Source of the DNA: Morchella semilibera
Lineage: Eukaryota > Ascomycota > Pezizomycetes > Pezizales > Morchellaceae
NCBI GenBank assembly: GCA_009192285.1
Contig: CM018606.1
Span: 372,001 to 436,000 of the forward strand
Length of the DNA stretch: 64,000 bases
Reading direction: 5' to 3'
The notes under the pieces were generated by a model. The model saw nothing but the letters and a program-made list of their open reading frames with translations, was not told the origin of the DNA and did not search any database. The position numbers and the translations under genes were made by a program. This document shows, in pieces, positions 47,155 through 59,335 of this stretch. Within the stretch, counting starts at the first letter, position 1; every line of letters begins with the position of its first letter.

Positions 47155-47784
47155 AACATTTATTCTTTTTGTATGGTGTATGGGATTTCGATGCAACTGT
47201 GTGATATATAGTACTAGGGTAAATGTTTAAGTGCTTTAAAACTAGGACTGGGAACAAAAGGCCTATTACAGATAGGGTGGGAGATAGAGCGGTTAAAGGA
47301 CAAAATTATCCTTTTATATTCCCGCGTGCGCCGACTACTCAATAACTTATGGACGAGGGATAATGGGTAGTTGGTCCGCGGCACCTGGGTCTATTGTTAA
47401 TACATAAGGTCTAACACTCTACTCTAGAATTCGGCATATTATTCTAGATAGTTCCCAATTACATACCCTTTTAATTATTAAAGTCTTCCTTAGAATATAT
47501 ATGTACTCTAGTTCCGTATTTACGAAATTTTATCTCTCCTCTTGATATAGTGGAGAACGATTCCATTTTTTAATGAGTGAACAGGAGACTTTCTCTTGTA
47601 CCTTATCAGTGGCTCTAGGAGTACAAAACAAGTCTGAGTACTCTTTTATCAAATGCTCAATGGCAAGCCTTTAAACCAATACGCAATCTCTAGAAGCTTT
47701 ACTGGGTGTCGGTTTTCCTCCTTCTAGCCCACTTCTACTCACATACAAACATAGTTCTCCCAATAATAACTCAGCCCGTCACAG
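47155..47784. other. Convergent 3' spacer
   Basis: AT-rich DNA between two convergent genes, presumably shared by their 3'UTRs and terminators. No gene was seen. Confidence 0.4.
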
Positions 47785-48981
47785 CTATGAGGTCTTATCC
47801 TCAACTTCATTAATACTCGTGTCAACTAGACATCTCTCTTCCACCTGGCAACCTTCCCCTGAGTTTGGATAATCACTTTCTCCGGGGTGCTGAGGGTTCT
47901 CTATATCAAGAAGTTGCTGGGAAGATATTTCACGAGCTCCCAGGTCGTCATCTGTACCAGAATATAACCAAAGGCCTTGATCTCCATTTAAGGAGAATGT
48001 GAGGGTTCCCACAGGTTCTATAGAGGGGAGTTCAGTCTTAGGCTCCGCACCCGCACCTCTCATTGTCTGCGTTAGGTTTGCGGCTGCCCGATCAAATATA
48101 TCACGTACCTTTGCGGCCAATGCCTCACTTTCGGCTGAAGTTTCCGCTTTGTAAACGACGGGATTTTCCTCGGTTTGGTTTTCTGAGCTGGTTCCTTTCC
48201 CAAACTTGCGGAGATTCTGCGTTACGTTGCTCAAACAACCAACTCCATCCACTTGTGGTCTAGATGAGGTATTTTGCCCATGGGAATAGTCTCCCCTGTT
48301 TCTGTTTGCGGGTGGTACCACGAGATGGGGATGACAATATGACTCGCGGCTGCGCCTATCCTTTGGAAGCCGCTCCACAAGATCCCTTGAGACCCTACTA
48401 TCAAGAGGATTTGGGCCAAATGTTCCGTACGGTGCTAAGGGTTTCATGACTTCAGAACGAACAAGGGGCGTGAGCTCGTTTAAAGTTTCCCCAAAAAATC
48501 TTCTTGTTATTTGCGACAATTTTATAGGCCCACTTTTACGTTCATCTTCAATATTCGAGAACCCCGCCAACGGTTCAACAGACAGATTTCCCTCAATATT
48601 GTTTTCTGTCAATACCTCCGAGTTAATCTCTAATTCGGCATTCCTTTGTCCATCCGTTTCTGGTAACCATGGGAGTCCAGTAGTCTTGTTGTCTTGAACG
48701 GGTACTGGTGCCTTTTCCACACTTTTATCGATATTGACACTTGTAGGGGACAGGTTTGGAGCTGGTCCTGGCATTATGGTATGATATCCTAGTCTTCGGC
48801 TTAAGTCACTACTCCCTCCATCATTTCTTCGGCTTATCCCAAAGTTATAGAATAGCGTCTCAAGTCTCGACGGCAATTCGTTAATTTTCTTTATGAACTC
48901 TCTCCGACTTTTCGAAGAAAATAGGACGCTTTTCTCCTCCTTGGTCGCATTGAGTTCAATCTTGTCAATACATACTAGCAC
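47785..48981 (-). CDS. Unrecognised 398-codon frame, 5' boundary uncertain
   Basis: A long minus-strand frame that looks coding but has no ATG at its 5' end; the listed 5' limit is a GTG. The first ATG is at 48774 (MPGPAPNLSP), which would leave 330 residues. The in-frame stretch before it (for example KSRREFIKKINELPSRLETL) also looks like protein, so an upstream exon is likely. The SET-domain frame ends only 148 nt upstream on the same strand, so this could be the 3' part of that gene, though I found no convincing splice pair to join them. Content: a basic helix at the start, a Ser/Asn/Glu-rich middle, SRDLVERLPKDRRSR near the centre, a short helix (AAKVRDIFDRAAANLTQTM) and an acidic C-terminus. 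No known domain was recognised. Confidence 0.5.
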   Translation of the reverse strand: MLVCIDKIELNATKEEKSVLFSSKSRREFIKKINELPSRLETLFYNFGISRRNDGGSSDLSRRLGYHTIMPGPAPNLSPTSVNIDKSVEKAPVPVQDNKTTGLPWLPETDGQRNAELEINSEVLTENNIEGNLSVEPLAGFSNIEDERKSGPIKLSQITRRFFGETLNELTPLVRSEVMKPLAPYGTFGPNPLDSRVSRDLVERLPKDRRSRESYCHPHLVVPPANRNRGDYSHGQNTSSRPQVDGVGCLSNVTQNLRKFGKGTSSENQTEENPVVYKAETSAESEALAAKVRDIFDRAAANLTQTMRGAGAEPKTELPSIEPVGTLTFSLNGDQGLWLYSGTDDDLGAREISSQQLLDIENPQHPGESDYPNSGEGCQVEERCLVDTSINEVEDKTS

Positions 48982-49128
48982 CAGTGATGTTTTGTCAGTT
49001 TTTCTATTAACACTTTTTAAGGTGATTATGGGATATCCTCAGCTGCCCGTCCGGGGAGCGTTTCGCAACTGAGGATCAATTGATATAGTAAAATCTCACC
49101 TCTGTTCTTGATTATTATTTCTTCGACC

Positions 49129-49872
49129 TTATTCAGATAGAACTGGGTTTTTTTCATCGGCTTGATGCTTTAGATCAGGAGCAGCGCTCCTATCCTCTTG
49201 GGAAATGTTCTTCAGACATAACAGACACCTACACCAAAAACCATAGAAATAATAACAGTGATCTCTGATATCTTTTGCATTTGAGAAGATCAAGCTTGTA
49301 AACCCCTCTGAATAATCAATGGTAATTGCTACACCAGACATGGGGATATCTCGGGCAGCAATGACTTCCATATATCCCCGTTGTTGGTTCCAATTGAGAT
49401 ACGCGTTTGCGACGCAGTCATGGTTTATCCTCGATATGTTCTTAAAAACCGCGGTGCTGTCATCATGGATAAATTGTAGGTTTGTTAGGTATATTCCTAA
49501 CAACTCAAGTGTAGATACCGACTCAGTAGGAAGCCCATGACGACCACACATATAACTCTCGGCCCGTGTAACTAGTCTCTGTCGAGCATTGTATAGCTGT
49601 AAAAACTCCTTTTGATCTTCTCCTGACAACGCCTTGAAAGCCTCAACAATTGGATGTTCCCACTTGCCATCATCATTTTCCTTCCCTAACTCGTCTGCAA
49701 GCCTCCTCCAGAGATTTTCCATGAATTGTGCTTGGGGTTGATTCTTGACTATGATAAGAGGCTTCTCAGTAAAGATTAACTCTCCGGGCCGGAAATTTCG
49801 TCTGCTATGGAGGGCCATGCCTGTCTTAGCTGGGTTGTTTTCAGCGGATACCACGATATATTCTGGTGCCAT
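49129..49872 (-). CDS. SET-domain protein (putative protein lysine methyltransferase)
   Basis: A single-exon frame of 247 residues from ATG 49872-49870. Early SET motifs are TGMALHSRRNFRPGELIFTE (residues 17-36). The pseudoknot motifs are RINHDCVANAYLNW (148-161; the family norm is NHxCxPN, so Pro is replaced by Ala here), then VIAARDIPMSGVAITIDYSE (170-189) with the catalytic-type Tyr187, and a post-SET CxCxxC (C214, C216, C219) for zinc. This is the arrangement of small fungal Smyd/SET proteins that methylate lysines; the substrate is unknown. An overlapping open frame upstream (ATG at 50033) encodes a hydrophobic segment (CTLLGIAISVFWLQV) and could supply an alternative membrane-anchored N-terminus through a weak GTGTAT donor, but the simple start is preferred. 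See also the frame at 47785-48981. Confidence 0.75.
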   Translation of the reverse strand: MAPEYIVVSAENNPAKTGMALHSRRNFRPGELIFTEKPLIIVKNQPQAQFMENLWRRLADELGKENDDGKWEHPIVEAFKALSGEDQKEFLQLYNARQRLVTRAESYMCGRHGLPTESVSTLELLGIYLTNLQFIHDDSTAVFKNISRINHDCVANAYLNWNQQRGYMEVIAARDIPMSGVAITIDYSEGFTSLIFSNAKDIRDHCYYFYGFWCRCLLCLKNISQEDRSAAPDLKHQADEKNPVLSE

Positions 49873-51314
49873 ATTTCCAGTTTAGTTGGTATCTCACGGC
49901 GTGCTTTTATTAGTGGTACCTGTAGCCAAAATACACTAATAGCTATCCCAAGCAGAGTGCAATGAATAATGGATACACGCCAGGGGGGAGCAGAAACTCT
50001 CCTCGGGTAACATGAAAAGGATCTGCGCCTCATGACGATCGAGTTTAACTACGAGGACAGATATCAGACATTGATCATTTTTATGGCCTGTCCTTCAGCA
50101 GAAAAACAGGCTTCACTTCGCAAACTCACACTCCCATAAACCTTAACCAACCTGATTAAAAGCCTAGGGTAGGAGAGAAACAATTGTAAGCGATTAATCA
50201 TAGGCAATCACTCGATATACTTAGATATTGGCCCAATACTGGGAGTTTTTTTTGTTTACATCATTAATTGTATCCGGCCCGACAATACTGGAGTTATTTG
50301 GCTAGGAAAGGTTCTACAATAGTCATGGACTCTTAAGGGTTTTTCTTTTCTTCCTGAGATTTTCCATGGAATAATGACGGTATATAAGCAGTGTAGCGAT
50401 AGACGATCCTTTTCCTAAAAACGACCATATCGAATTTAAGAGAAATCAATAGAAGTACTTATTATGCATAGAGAATTCTATTTATTGATTTTACCAATTT
50501 GCCTTAAGAACCACACCCCCTTGAAGAGGTCTAGTACCGTAGCGATCCCTAGGCAGTTCACTGCCCACCGTTCTACCAAGCCTGGACAAGTCGAATTCCT
50601 TATCGATCCTGCCGGCCGTCAAGGCTCGGGTGACTCCTGTCGCCCAACCAAGTTCCCAATTCAATCTTTTTACTCTCCCGCAGCGTTAACAAAGACCGAT
50701 ACAAGAAAATCTCATCCATCCATTGCATAGATTACATAATTTTAGGGAGGGGGACATCAGAAAGTAAAGGAACCTGTCCGAATTATCCAGCACAACACAG
50801 TTGTGAATAGTAACCCTAAGAATGGGCTAAAGCTGCCAAAAAAGTAAACATAACCTCAAAGGCCACAATCTTCTTTTACTCGCCCGCATTCTTCTAATTG
50901 AAGCGCAGATCGGGTACAGAAGGTTAAAAAAGAAGAGACCCAAGAATAATAATAATAATAATAATAAAAAGGGGGGAATCACATTGTATAACGCTATAAA
51001 CAGTCAAAGCCAAACCATGAAAAAGCCGAAAGAGGAACCCCGAAAAAACACTGGGAGAGCCCGCAGCCGCGATTGAGATAGATGATGAGTAGGTAGGTAG
51101 AGATAAAAGACAAAGATATCAATAAACGCCGTGGTTGTGCAAAAATGCAATGCAAGACCGTTTTTCCAGCCCAACTAAACTATATAGGTAAGAAAATAAG
51201 AGCCCAAGGAACTGTTATCAGATAAAAACCCTTGAAAAATAAAAGGAAACCAGAAATCCATATCATATCATGCCACACGCTCCCCCAACAAGAGACGGAA
51301 AGAAATTAAGCCCT
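49873..51314. other. Spacer between SET gene and histidine kinase 3' end
   Basis: No gene was supported. An (AAT)n microsatellite lies at about 50945-50966 and A-rich 3'UTR-like DNA at about 50900-51314. The 88-codon plus-strand frame at 50464 has no recognisable feature. Confidence 0.4.
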
Positions 51315-54300
51315 TTACAAAAACGGTCCAGACTGGCTAGGGTCTAGCAAAAGGTCTTTAATCGTCGAGCTGAGTTCTTTGAAATCGACCGGCTTGGATA
51401 CGTATCTCGAGAATCCTGCAGCAATGCAACGGTCTGCAACATCTGACATTACATTTGCTGACAAAGCAACTATAGGCACCCTTGGTGCGTTGTGTTCCTG
51501 TTCCCAAGCTCTAATCTCCATTGTAGCTTGGAAACCGTCTTTTCTAGGCATGTGCAGATCACACTATAGTATCGTTAGAACCATTTGGAAATATATTTAA
51601 ACGCGGGCGTGAAAACATACCAGGATAAGGCCATAATGCCCAGGTTTTTGAGTAAAGACCTTTTCCACGCATTCCTCCCCATCACCTGCCGTGTCGACCT
51701 CCAGGCCAACTCTTGCAAGGAATCGTAGAAGAACCTTCTGGTTAACCGTGTTATCCTCGACAAGTAGAACTCGATGGCCCCGATTTCCAACTTCCTTTTC
51801 CATCTGACTAAACACCCTCTTCTGGGTCTCGACAACCTGTTGCGCAGAGTCCCGATTTCTATCCATTGATGCATCCCTCTCATTTGCCGGGTCAAAGACA
51901 ACTCCGAAACGAGAAGGTTTGATTGGCTTGTAGATGAACTGAAGCCTTGTTCCCATATGCTCGCAGTTCTGCGCTGCACCTTGCACTATCGCTGTCCGTT
52001 GTGTAGGGTTAGTCAAGACAAGCAAAGTTGTCAGCGAATGAATAGAGCTGCCCAGAATTTGATCAATGAGGGCAATGATCTCTGCGTGGTCTGGTAGGTT
52101 GACAGCGATGTGGGTAAAAACAACCGGATCGTCCCCACTAATCATCTTTTTACACTCGTCATACTTGGAAGCCGTAGTAATCTGGTTGGGGATGTTTTTG
52201 GGCAACGTGATCTTGATGTGATGTGCTATAGCAACGCGGGAATAATGTTGTTCCGACACAATCAAGATTGAAAACATTGGCGGGGTTACTGAGCGACCAA
52301 GTTGCAAATCCACAGAGCGCTTCTTCTTCACGAGAGTCTCTGTCTCCGTAGACGAATTAGTAGATTCAGGGGGGGTATAGGCTCTGTATTTCTGTTGGGC
52401 CTCCGTGGGGAGAGAAAGTCGCATTGAGGCAGGATCTGCAGATGAGGACATCGGAAGGTAAGCCAATGCTGACATAGAGGACCCAGTTGAGCGTAACGAA
52501 CTTATCGATGGATCCGAACTTGCCGAAGATGCAGGGACAGAGGGTGGCCCATCACTAAAGGTAAGACCAGGTGGTGTATCTGACTGGAATTCTGCAATTC
52601 TTTCTGAGATTGTGTCCGACTCTAGAATGCCTTGGCGTCTGCTCTGCGCAGCGAGATTGGGCGTGATCCCCGGCGGGGGGCCTTGCGGGATAGGCGGGAT
52701 AGTATCTGGGGTAGCAACTGTAGAATCGCCTTGGGGCTTCTCTCGGGGCAGCTTAAACTTAGCGCTGCAGATGAACGTTCTACTAACAGTCAGAAAATTA
52801 GGCATCAACCAGGGTTTGATCTCAACATACGATCCCTTGCCCTTCTCACTACTGGCAGTCATTCGCCCCCCGTGAAGCTCAACTAGCTGTCTTGAAATGA
52901 CTAATCCTAACCCACTACCGCCATGTGCCCTAGTACTTGACCCGTCAATTTGGCTGAATGGCTTGAACATCAACTCTTCATCTTTCTTATCGAACCCTGG
53001 ACCAGTGTCATGACACTCAAACTGCAGCATTACATCATCATCTCCGATGGTATCATCTTGGATAACAGAGCACCTAGAGAATACTTCGCCTTTAGACGTA
53101 AATTTGATAGCGTTCTAAAATTGCCACATGGACAGTTAGCCAATCATGCACCACAAACATATTCCAACCAATGCGGCAGTGCCAACTTACGCCAATGACA
53201 TTTAAGAGCACTTGTCTCAGCCGCACACGATCTCCGCACACAACTGGTGGCACATCCTCCTCAACGATAAAGTTCAACTCTAGGTCCTTCGCTATCGCCA
53301 TGGTACTCAAAAGCTCATTGGCATCCTCTATCAAAGAGTGGATCCTGAACCACTCCGGGTTCAACCGCATCATTCCCGCCTCGACCTTTGACAGATCTAG
53401 GATATCGTTGATCACGCTGAGCAACCCGTCAGAGCTCTGGGATATTGTGTGACAGTAGTCTAACTGCTCCAGGTTCAAGGTAGTATCAAGCAAAAAGTTG
53501 ACCATCCCCGAAATCCCAATAAGCGGTGTTCCTACATATCCAAAAACGTCAACAAAGCCGGGCCGACCGCTGCATATATGGGTGGTACTCACGGATTTCA
53601 TGACTCATATTGGCCAAGAACCTAGTTTTGCTCTCCATCGTCTTTTGTGCCGCTTCATTGGCCTCCTTCAGTTTTTGCTCTAGTAACTTGTGATCGTTGA
53701 TATCGGTACAGGTACCGAACCACTGGCCCTCTCCCGTTCCAAAGTTTGTCTCAACACTAACGCATCTCACCAAATGCCACCTATAGTTTCCATGCTTATC
53801 CCTCAACCGCAGCTCGGTTGAGAATGTGGGTTTCTCCTCTTCAATATCCACTCCCGGCGGACTCTTAAAGCCTCCGTCGTAGGTGGAAGATCCGTAAGAG
53901 TTAGGCGAGAACCCGGAAGTCTCAAAACCTGGACTGCCAGGGCTTGTTGTCCGTGGACTTACTGCACCTCCACCGCCCAAGCCCGGCAACGCACACTTGT
54001 ATCTATCATTGGGATGGACGTGCTCCATAAAGCCCAATCTTAATGCTTGCTGTAAGGTCTGTCCAGAATATCCTAGCCACTGGGTATTTGCATATGATAT
54101 ACCGTCAACGGCGGTGGCTGCAAAAACGATCTGCGGACTTGAGTTGGCAAGAGACCGATATTTACTTTCCGACTCTGCCATTTCAGCCTGCCTTGCAGCA
54201 TCCACCTCCGCTATACGCTGGTCATGGATATCCATATTTGTACCAAACCAGTGAACAATGATCCCGCGGGAATCACGTAACGGGACTGCCCGAATCATGA

Positions 54301-57300
54301 ACCATCGGTAGACACCATCAAATCTTCGGACACGAACCTGATGCGAAAACGGCTCGCCCTTCCGCACAGCGATCCCCCACCGCTTAATGTAGTCCTCCCG
54401 ATCATCTGGGTGAAAGGCCTCCCATGGTCCTTTCATGAACTCGTCAACGGTAGCACCCCTGTAGGCTAACATCCTGGCATTCACCCATGTGGTCTCACCA
54501 CTGTAAGGCGCTGCGGTGAATACATGTACGGGTATTGAGTCAATGATTGTCCTAAGAAGCTTGTTAGATGGAGGAGGCATCTGATGGTTCTGCGAAGATG
54601 AGCCCGATGTAGGCATTCTGGTTGACCCACGCCTTCCTGATCCTACCGGGGTTCCAGGTAACGAAGTGGTAGCAGACAAGGACTGAAAAGTGGCAGAGTA
54701 ATCTGCTCCATATGAGTGCAGCAGCGTATGGGGGTAATTGTGGCCCACGATCTTGAGCGCAGGCTTCCTCTTCCTCGGAAAACGACGCCGATTCGATGCC
54801 GACTCTGACCCCGGTGATACTGAAGGTGAATCAATAGTTCCACTACTTTGGCTTCCAAGGTCTTCCAACACCGGTGTCTTCTCTGAGTCCGCCAGATCCT
54901 TCAGGACATGATCCGGCAATGGTGAGCTCCTAGGTATTTCCCTCTTGTGCGTCAGGGTGCCCAATTCTCCCTTCATGAATTTTACCGTCCCTGCCGAGCT
55001 AGCGCCTTCGTCCTCCTCCGTCTGCAATTGCACTTCCAAGCTTACCGTTGTGCCCTCATTTTTGGTCGCTGCCACCGCTGCTGCTGCTGCCGCTCGAATA
55101 CTAGCATAGGTCGGAACATTACCACTGTTTTGTCTACTAAAAATCTTTCTCTTTTCGCGGGGAGGCTGAAAGTACCCTTCCAGATTTTCACCCCCGGGGC
55201 TAACAGGCGTACTAGCCTGACTCCCCCGAGACCTGATGCTCTCCTGATCACTTCCTTGTTGTCCTAATCCCCCAATGTCCCAGCCCGGGCTGGCGACCCT
55301 TGACGTGCTATCTTTGGAGATTGTGCTGAGCTCGCTGGGACTCGTAACGCTGGCGCCCTCGACGATATCTGGTGACTTCAGCCCATATCTTAGAGATGCA
55401 TGCAAACCAGTCTCAATATCCCTAGCATTTCTCCTCAAAGGACGTCTATGTTGCAAATGACTTAGCTGGTTCACAACGTTCGAGTGATTCTGTGCTAGTG
55501 AGAAGGCCGTGGCTGCTAGAGGCGCAAAATGGGACAATGAGTGAATAAGATTTCTAGGGTAAGGGATGACGGGGCTTAACATGGACAATATCGCTATAGG
55601 GGATTTTTTATGTCCTGCCATGTTGTGCCTAGAAAGGATATCGTTATTTGGCGGACCAAAGCTTCCCCTGAACGGAGAATCGTTCCCAATTGTCGAGGAC
55701 GTGGTCCCTCCACCTGCTGCCGCGGAAGCGGAGGGGTTCAAAGACTTTGAGAAGCTTGGGTGAATAAGTGGGATATGGATTACTGTCCACGCGCTCTCAA
55801 AGCCGATTGCATTTACGGGTTCTTGTGCCGAGTACACCGGACTATTGGTCTGTGGGTTAAATGTCTCCTCGTCCACCTTTGGTGGGGCAAAGAACGGGTT
55901 CTCGCTGGGGTCCTGCTTCGGCGCCGGCGAAGGAGCTGGGGATTGGCTCCACGGCGACGTCAGGGCTTGTTCATATTCTTCATACGAGGAAGCCCTGTCG
56001 AGACCTTGTGAGTGAGACTGAACAGTTTCCAAGTGTTGCTGTGCGGAATATAATTGCAGCATAGGGTTGTGGGTACGATACCCGTCCTTCTGCACGCTCT
56101 TCTTCTTCCGCCGCATTCCCTTCCCCACAAAGTACAACGGTGTTGGCGGCTGCGAGGACAGCTGCAGCGGCGAACTGATCGAGCTGAGATCCAGCTTTTC
56201 CACCCCTTGAATCGATGCCTGTTCGGGTATCGACCCTCTCATTGGTTTTGGGCGCTGCTCATTAGAAAATGCTCGGGACGGGGAAGACTTTGGAGTGTTA
56301 GCAGCCATATGTTCTGCCTCTCGCCGGCGCTTGTCCCTCTCTTCAAGGTGTGTTTTGATATCTCTATATTCTCGCCCTAAAACAACAACTTTCCCTCTCT
56401 GCAAAACCCTACTAACACCAGTTCCATCCAGTAACGCATCCGCCTCATAGTTCAGCGGCTGCAGAGTCGGAAACACCCTCCCACGCTGCTCATCTTCCTC
56501 TATTCCCTGGGCATATGCCATGTTCTGCTTCTGACGTCCAAACTCCGGGGGCAATGGTGGTGGTTGTGGGGGTTCTAATGGAGAAAGGCCGCTCGTCTCT
56601 GAGAGCCAATCGGAATTATTCGCATCTTCGCTATGCGGGTCTGATGGACCAATAGTAACTGGCGCAAATGGTTCATCTGGATTTCCCTCAATTTGTATGG
56701 GCTCGGTGCTTTCATCATCCGGGTCACACAGCCCTCCAAAAAAGCAACCCTCCATCTTCCCATTTATGTCTACTGTGTTTCTCCCCTCTTTTGGTATCGG
56801 AACACCTTGGTTTCCGTCGCTGTCCTCCCCTAATGATACCTCCTCCTGATCACCCACAAACCCTCGTTCATCGCCCATATATGTCAACGACAAACAGTCG
56901 TCTTCCGCTACGTTAAATGTTGCTTTTTGCCCCCATGGGGTATTTTCCAAATCTGTAGAATCTGATGGCACAGCAAGGGTAACTCTCTCTGCCTTATAGC
57001 ACGACGTGGCAATCTTTACAATATTGCTCCAAAAGGCATCGATACCGGCCTCAGAGTGAAGCAACAGGGCAAGTTCGTACATGTTTGGGGTTGGGAAATC
57101 GGGGTTTTCAATGGGGGTGATTGGTTGGGTACCTTGAGGCTGAAAAGCAAACGACGCCGGCGTAGTAGTGCCGGACGGAAGAATCCTATCATGCGGCCCC
57201 ATCCCGGGGGACATTGTCGTGTTGAATGCCGTCGCTACACTGTTCCCCGTAAGGCTCCTGGGCATCTGCGGGAATGGATACGAAGACGTTGCTGAGATGC

Positions 57301-57898
57301 TGGATTCCTGCTGTTTCGACTTTGTAGCTACTACTGCTGCGGCCGCGGCGCTATTACTCTTCGTCCCGGCTGGAGGCTTGACCACGTCTCTGTTGATATT
57401 GTTTTCTTTTGGCGTTGGAGGCGAGCCTGGTGACGAGGCGGTGATTGTTTGGTCGAGGCGGCTCTTCTTGCGATTTCGGGCCTGAGAAAGTATCACAGCC
57501 TTCCGAGAAATTAACATCGCAAACAATCGAGAGACCAGCAACCCGGCCGTGAGCAATGAGAACAGCAGTAACAGGAGGGTTGCCGGAGGAGGAGGATTCG
57601 ACAGCAGGAGGTATACCTCTTTCAAGCTCTCGATCTGCGCACCCTGAGGTCCGTTGTTCCCGTTGCCATAACCACCACCTAAAGCACCACTGGCAGCAGA
57701 GGCAGCATCCCCACCACCACCACCACCATTATTACCCCCACCAATCACCCCTCCTCCAGCATCTCGACTGCTACTCCCCGCACCGCCGGCTTTGTTCGAC
57801 GACGAAGACGATTGCATTGAATTTTGGGCATTTGTTTGGATGTTTCGTGGGAATACAGTCTTTGGGTACGCGGGTGGCGACGCAGGCGGCGATCTCAT
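51315..57898 (-). CDS. Hybrid sensor histidine kinase (TM, GAF-like, PAS-PAS, HisKA, HATPase, REC)
   Basis: Four exons: 57898-53593, 53531-53191, 53114-51621 and 51563-51315, giving 2129 residues. The introns are 57-76 nt with GTGAGT, GTAAGT and GTATGT donors, and every join restores a conserved motif. Order: a Ser/Gly-rich start; one hydrophobic segment (about 106-131, LLLLLFSLLTAGLLVSRLF); a GAF-like segment (about 270-320); about 780 residues of low-complexity Ser/Pro-rich sequence; PAS 1 (about 1108-1225); PAS 2 (about 1245-1415), each with a PAC-like tail (GTNMDIHD and GTCTDINDH); HisKA with phospho-acceptor His1433 (NMSHEIRTPL); HATPase with the N box NVIGNAIKFT, G1 DTGPGF and G2 GGSGLGL; and REC from about 1993 with VEDN, phospho-acceptor Asp2049 (CDLHMP) and SKPV. 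All catalytic residues are present. The protein should autophosphorylate and pass phosphate through an HPt protein to response regulators such as Skn7/Ssk1. The signal sensed is unknown. Confidence 0.93.
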
Positions 57899-59286
57899 GG
57901 CGGGTGGTTTCCCCCCTCTTTTTTTTTATTTTTTGTTTCTTTCCTCCTATCTTTTTGTTTGCTTCCTTTCCGTTATTCTTTCTTCTCCGAGAAGTTGTTG
58001 CCTTACGGGGGAGGGGGAAGGGGGGGGGTTCGGACTGTGTTGTTGTTGCAGCTACTCTGCAAGTTCGGAGTCTCGCTCTCTCTCTCTTTCTGAGGGGGGG
58101 GGGGGAGATATGACGTCGGTAACTACCGGCAGATTGACAGCGACATTAAAAACAATAGATAGATAGGACGGGTTTTTTGGCTATTATCTGGCCCAGAATA
58201 GTGATTAAGACAGGAGTTTTTTTTTTCTTTTTCTTTTTTACTGCACAGGGGGGGTAAGTAATAGTAAGGAGTAAGCAGTGGGTAGATCTGTAGTATAGGT
58301 AATAGTAGATAGTAGTAGTGTAGTGGTGGTGTTGGTAGTAGTGACGAACAACACTCCAGCCAGGGAAGAGAGAAGGGGAAAAGAAAAAAAAAGGTGGATG
58401 GTGGTAGGTACGTAGTGGTAGAGTGGTAGTGGGCGGCAGTTGCAGCAGGAAACAGGTATCTAGAGAATAGTTTCGCGGGTTACCAACAGTACTTCCTGTC
58501 ACTTTTGCAAAAGGACAAACAGGCACACACACGCACGAAAGCAGAAGGAGAAAAGAAAAGAAAGAAGAGAAGAGAAAAAGAATTCCCGCAAGAAGGCTCC
58601 GTGCAACGGGTAGGTATGTAGGTAGGGCAGAGGTAGAACTTTGGGGAAGGGGACTGACTGATTGACTAACTGAGTGACTATGCAACTAGGGTATGATGGG
58701 TACGGGTATGTATTGACATGGGGGGGGGGGGGGTGTGGGTACCCTCGAGAGAAGAACAGAGACACAGACAGATAGAGAGACAGAGAGAGAAAGATGGGGC
58801 CGCCCGCGATGACGGTGATGACGGGGGTGGCGAGCCTTTTTTTTTTTTTGTGTGTGTGTGTGTGAGAGAGAGAGGGAAGGAAGGATAAAGGAAACCCAAA
58901 AATTAAAATGAAGCTAGGTAGGATATGATGATGTATGTATGTATTAATCGTATCGGGGAATAAAATAAAAGTATATCTGGGCGGCGGCGGCGCGCGGCGG
59001 CGGGAACAAGAAAAGCAAGGCAACAAGAAAAAAAAAAAAAAAAAAAAAAGGAATTGGAGCAAAGCAAGATTGGTGGGTAGTAATATATAAGAACTGTGGA
59101 GGAGTTTCTACTTTTTTTTCAACCTCCTTATTACTCTCTCTCCCTTCTTGCTCTTGCTACAACTCTTTTTCTTTCTTTTTCAACTGGTATACCTTTTGCA
59201 GGTCTGGGGAGAGGAGGAGGACGGAGGGAAAATTGTACAGATGGGAAATACAATTATAGAAAGAGGGCAGCAGGCTATGGCAAGGC

Positions 59287-59335
59287 AGGAAGGAATGAAG
59301 GAAGGAAGGAAGGAAGGATGGAAGGAAATGGAAGG
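59287..59335 (+). repeat. (GGAA)n-type microsatellite
   Basis: Runs of GGAA and close variants (GGAAGGAAGGAAGGAAGGAT) within a purine-rich strand upstream of the histidine kinase gene. Confidence 0.7.

Noticed and set aside
49776-50033. Overlapping frame with hydrophobic N-terminus upstream of the SET gene
   Set aside because: It would need a weak GTGTAT donor to join the SET frame; kept only as an alternative in the SET entry.
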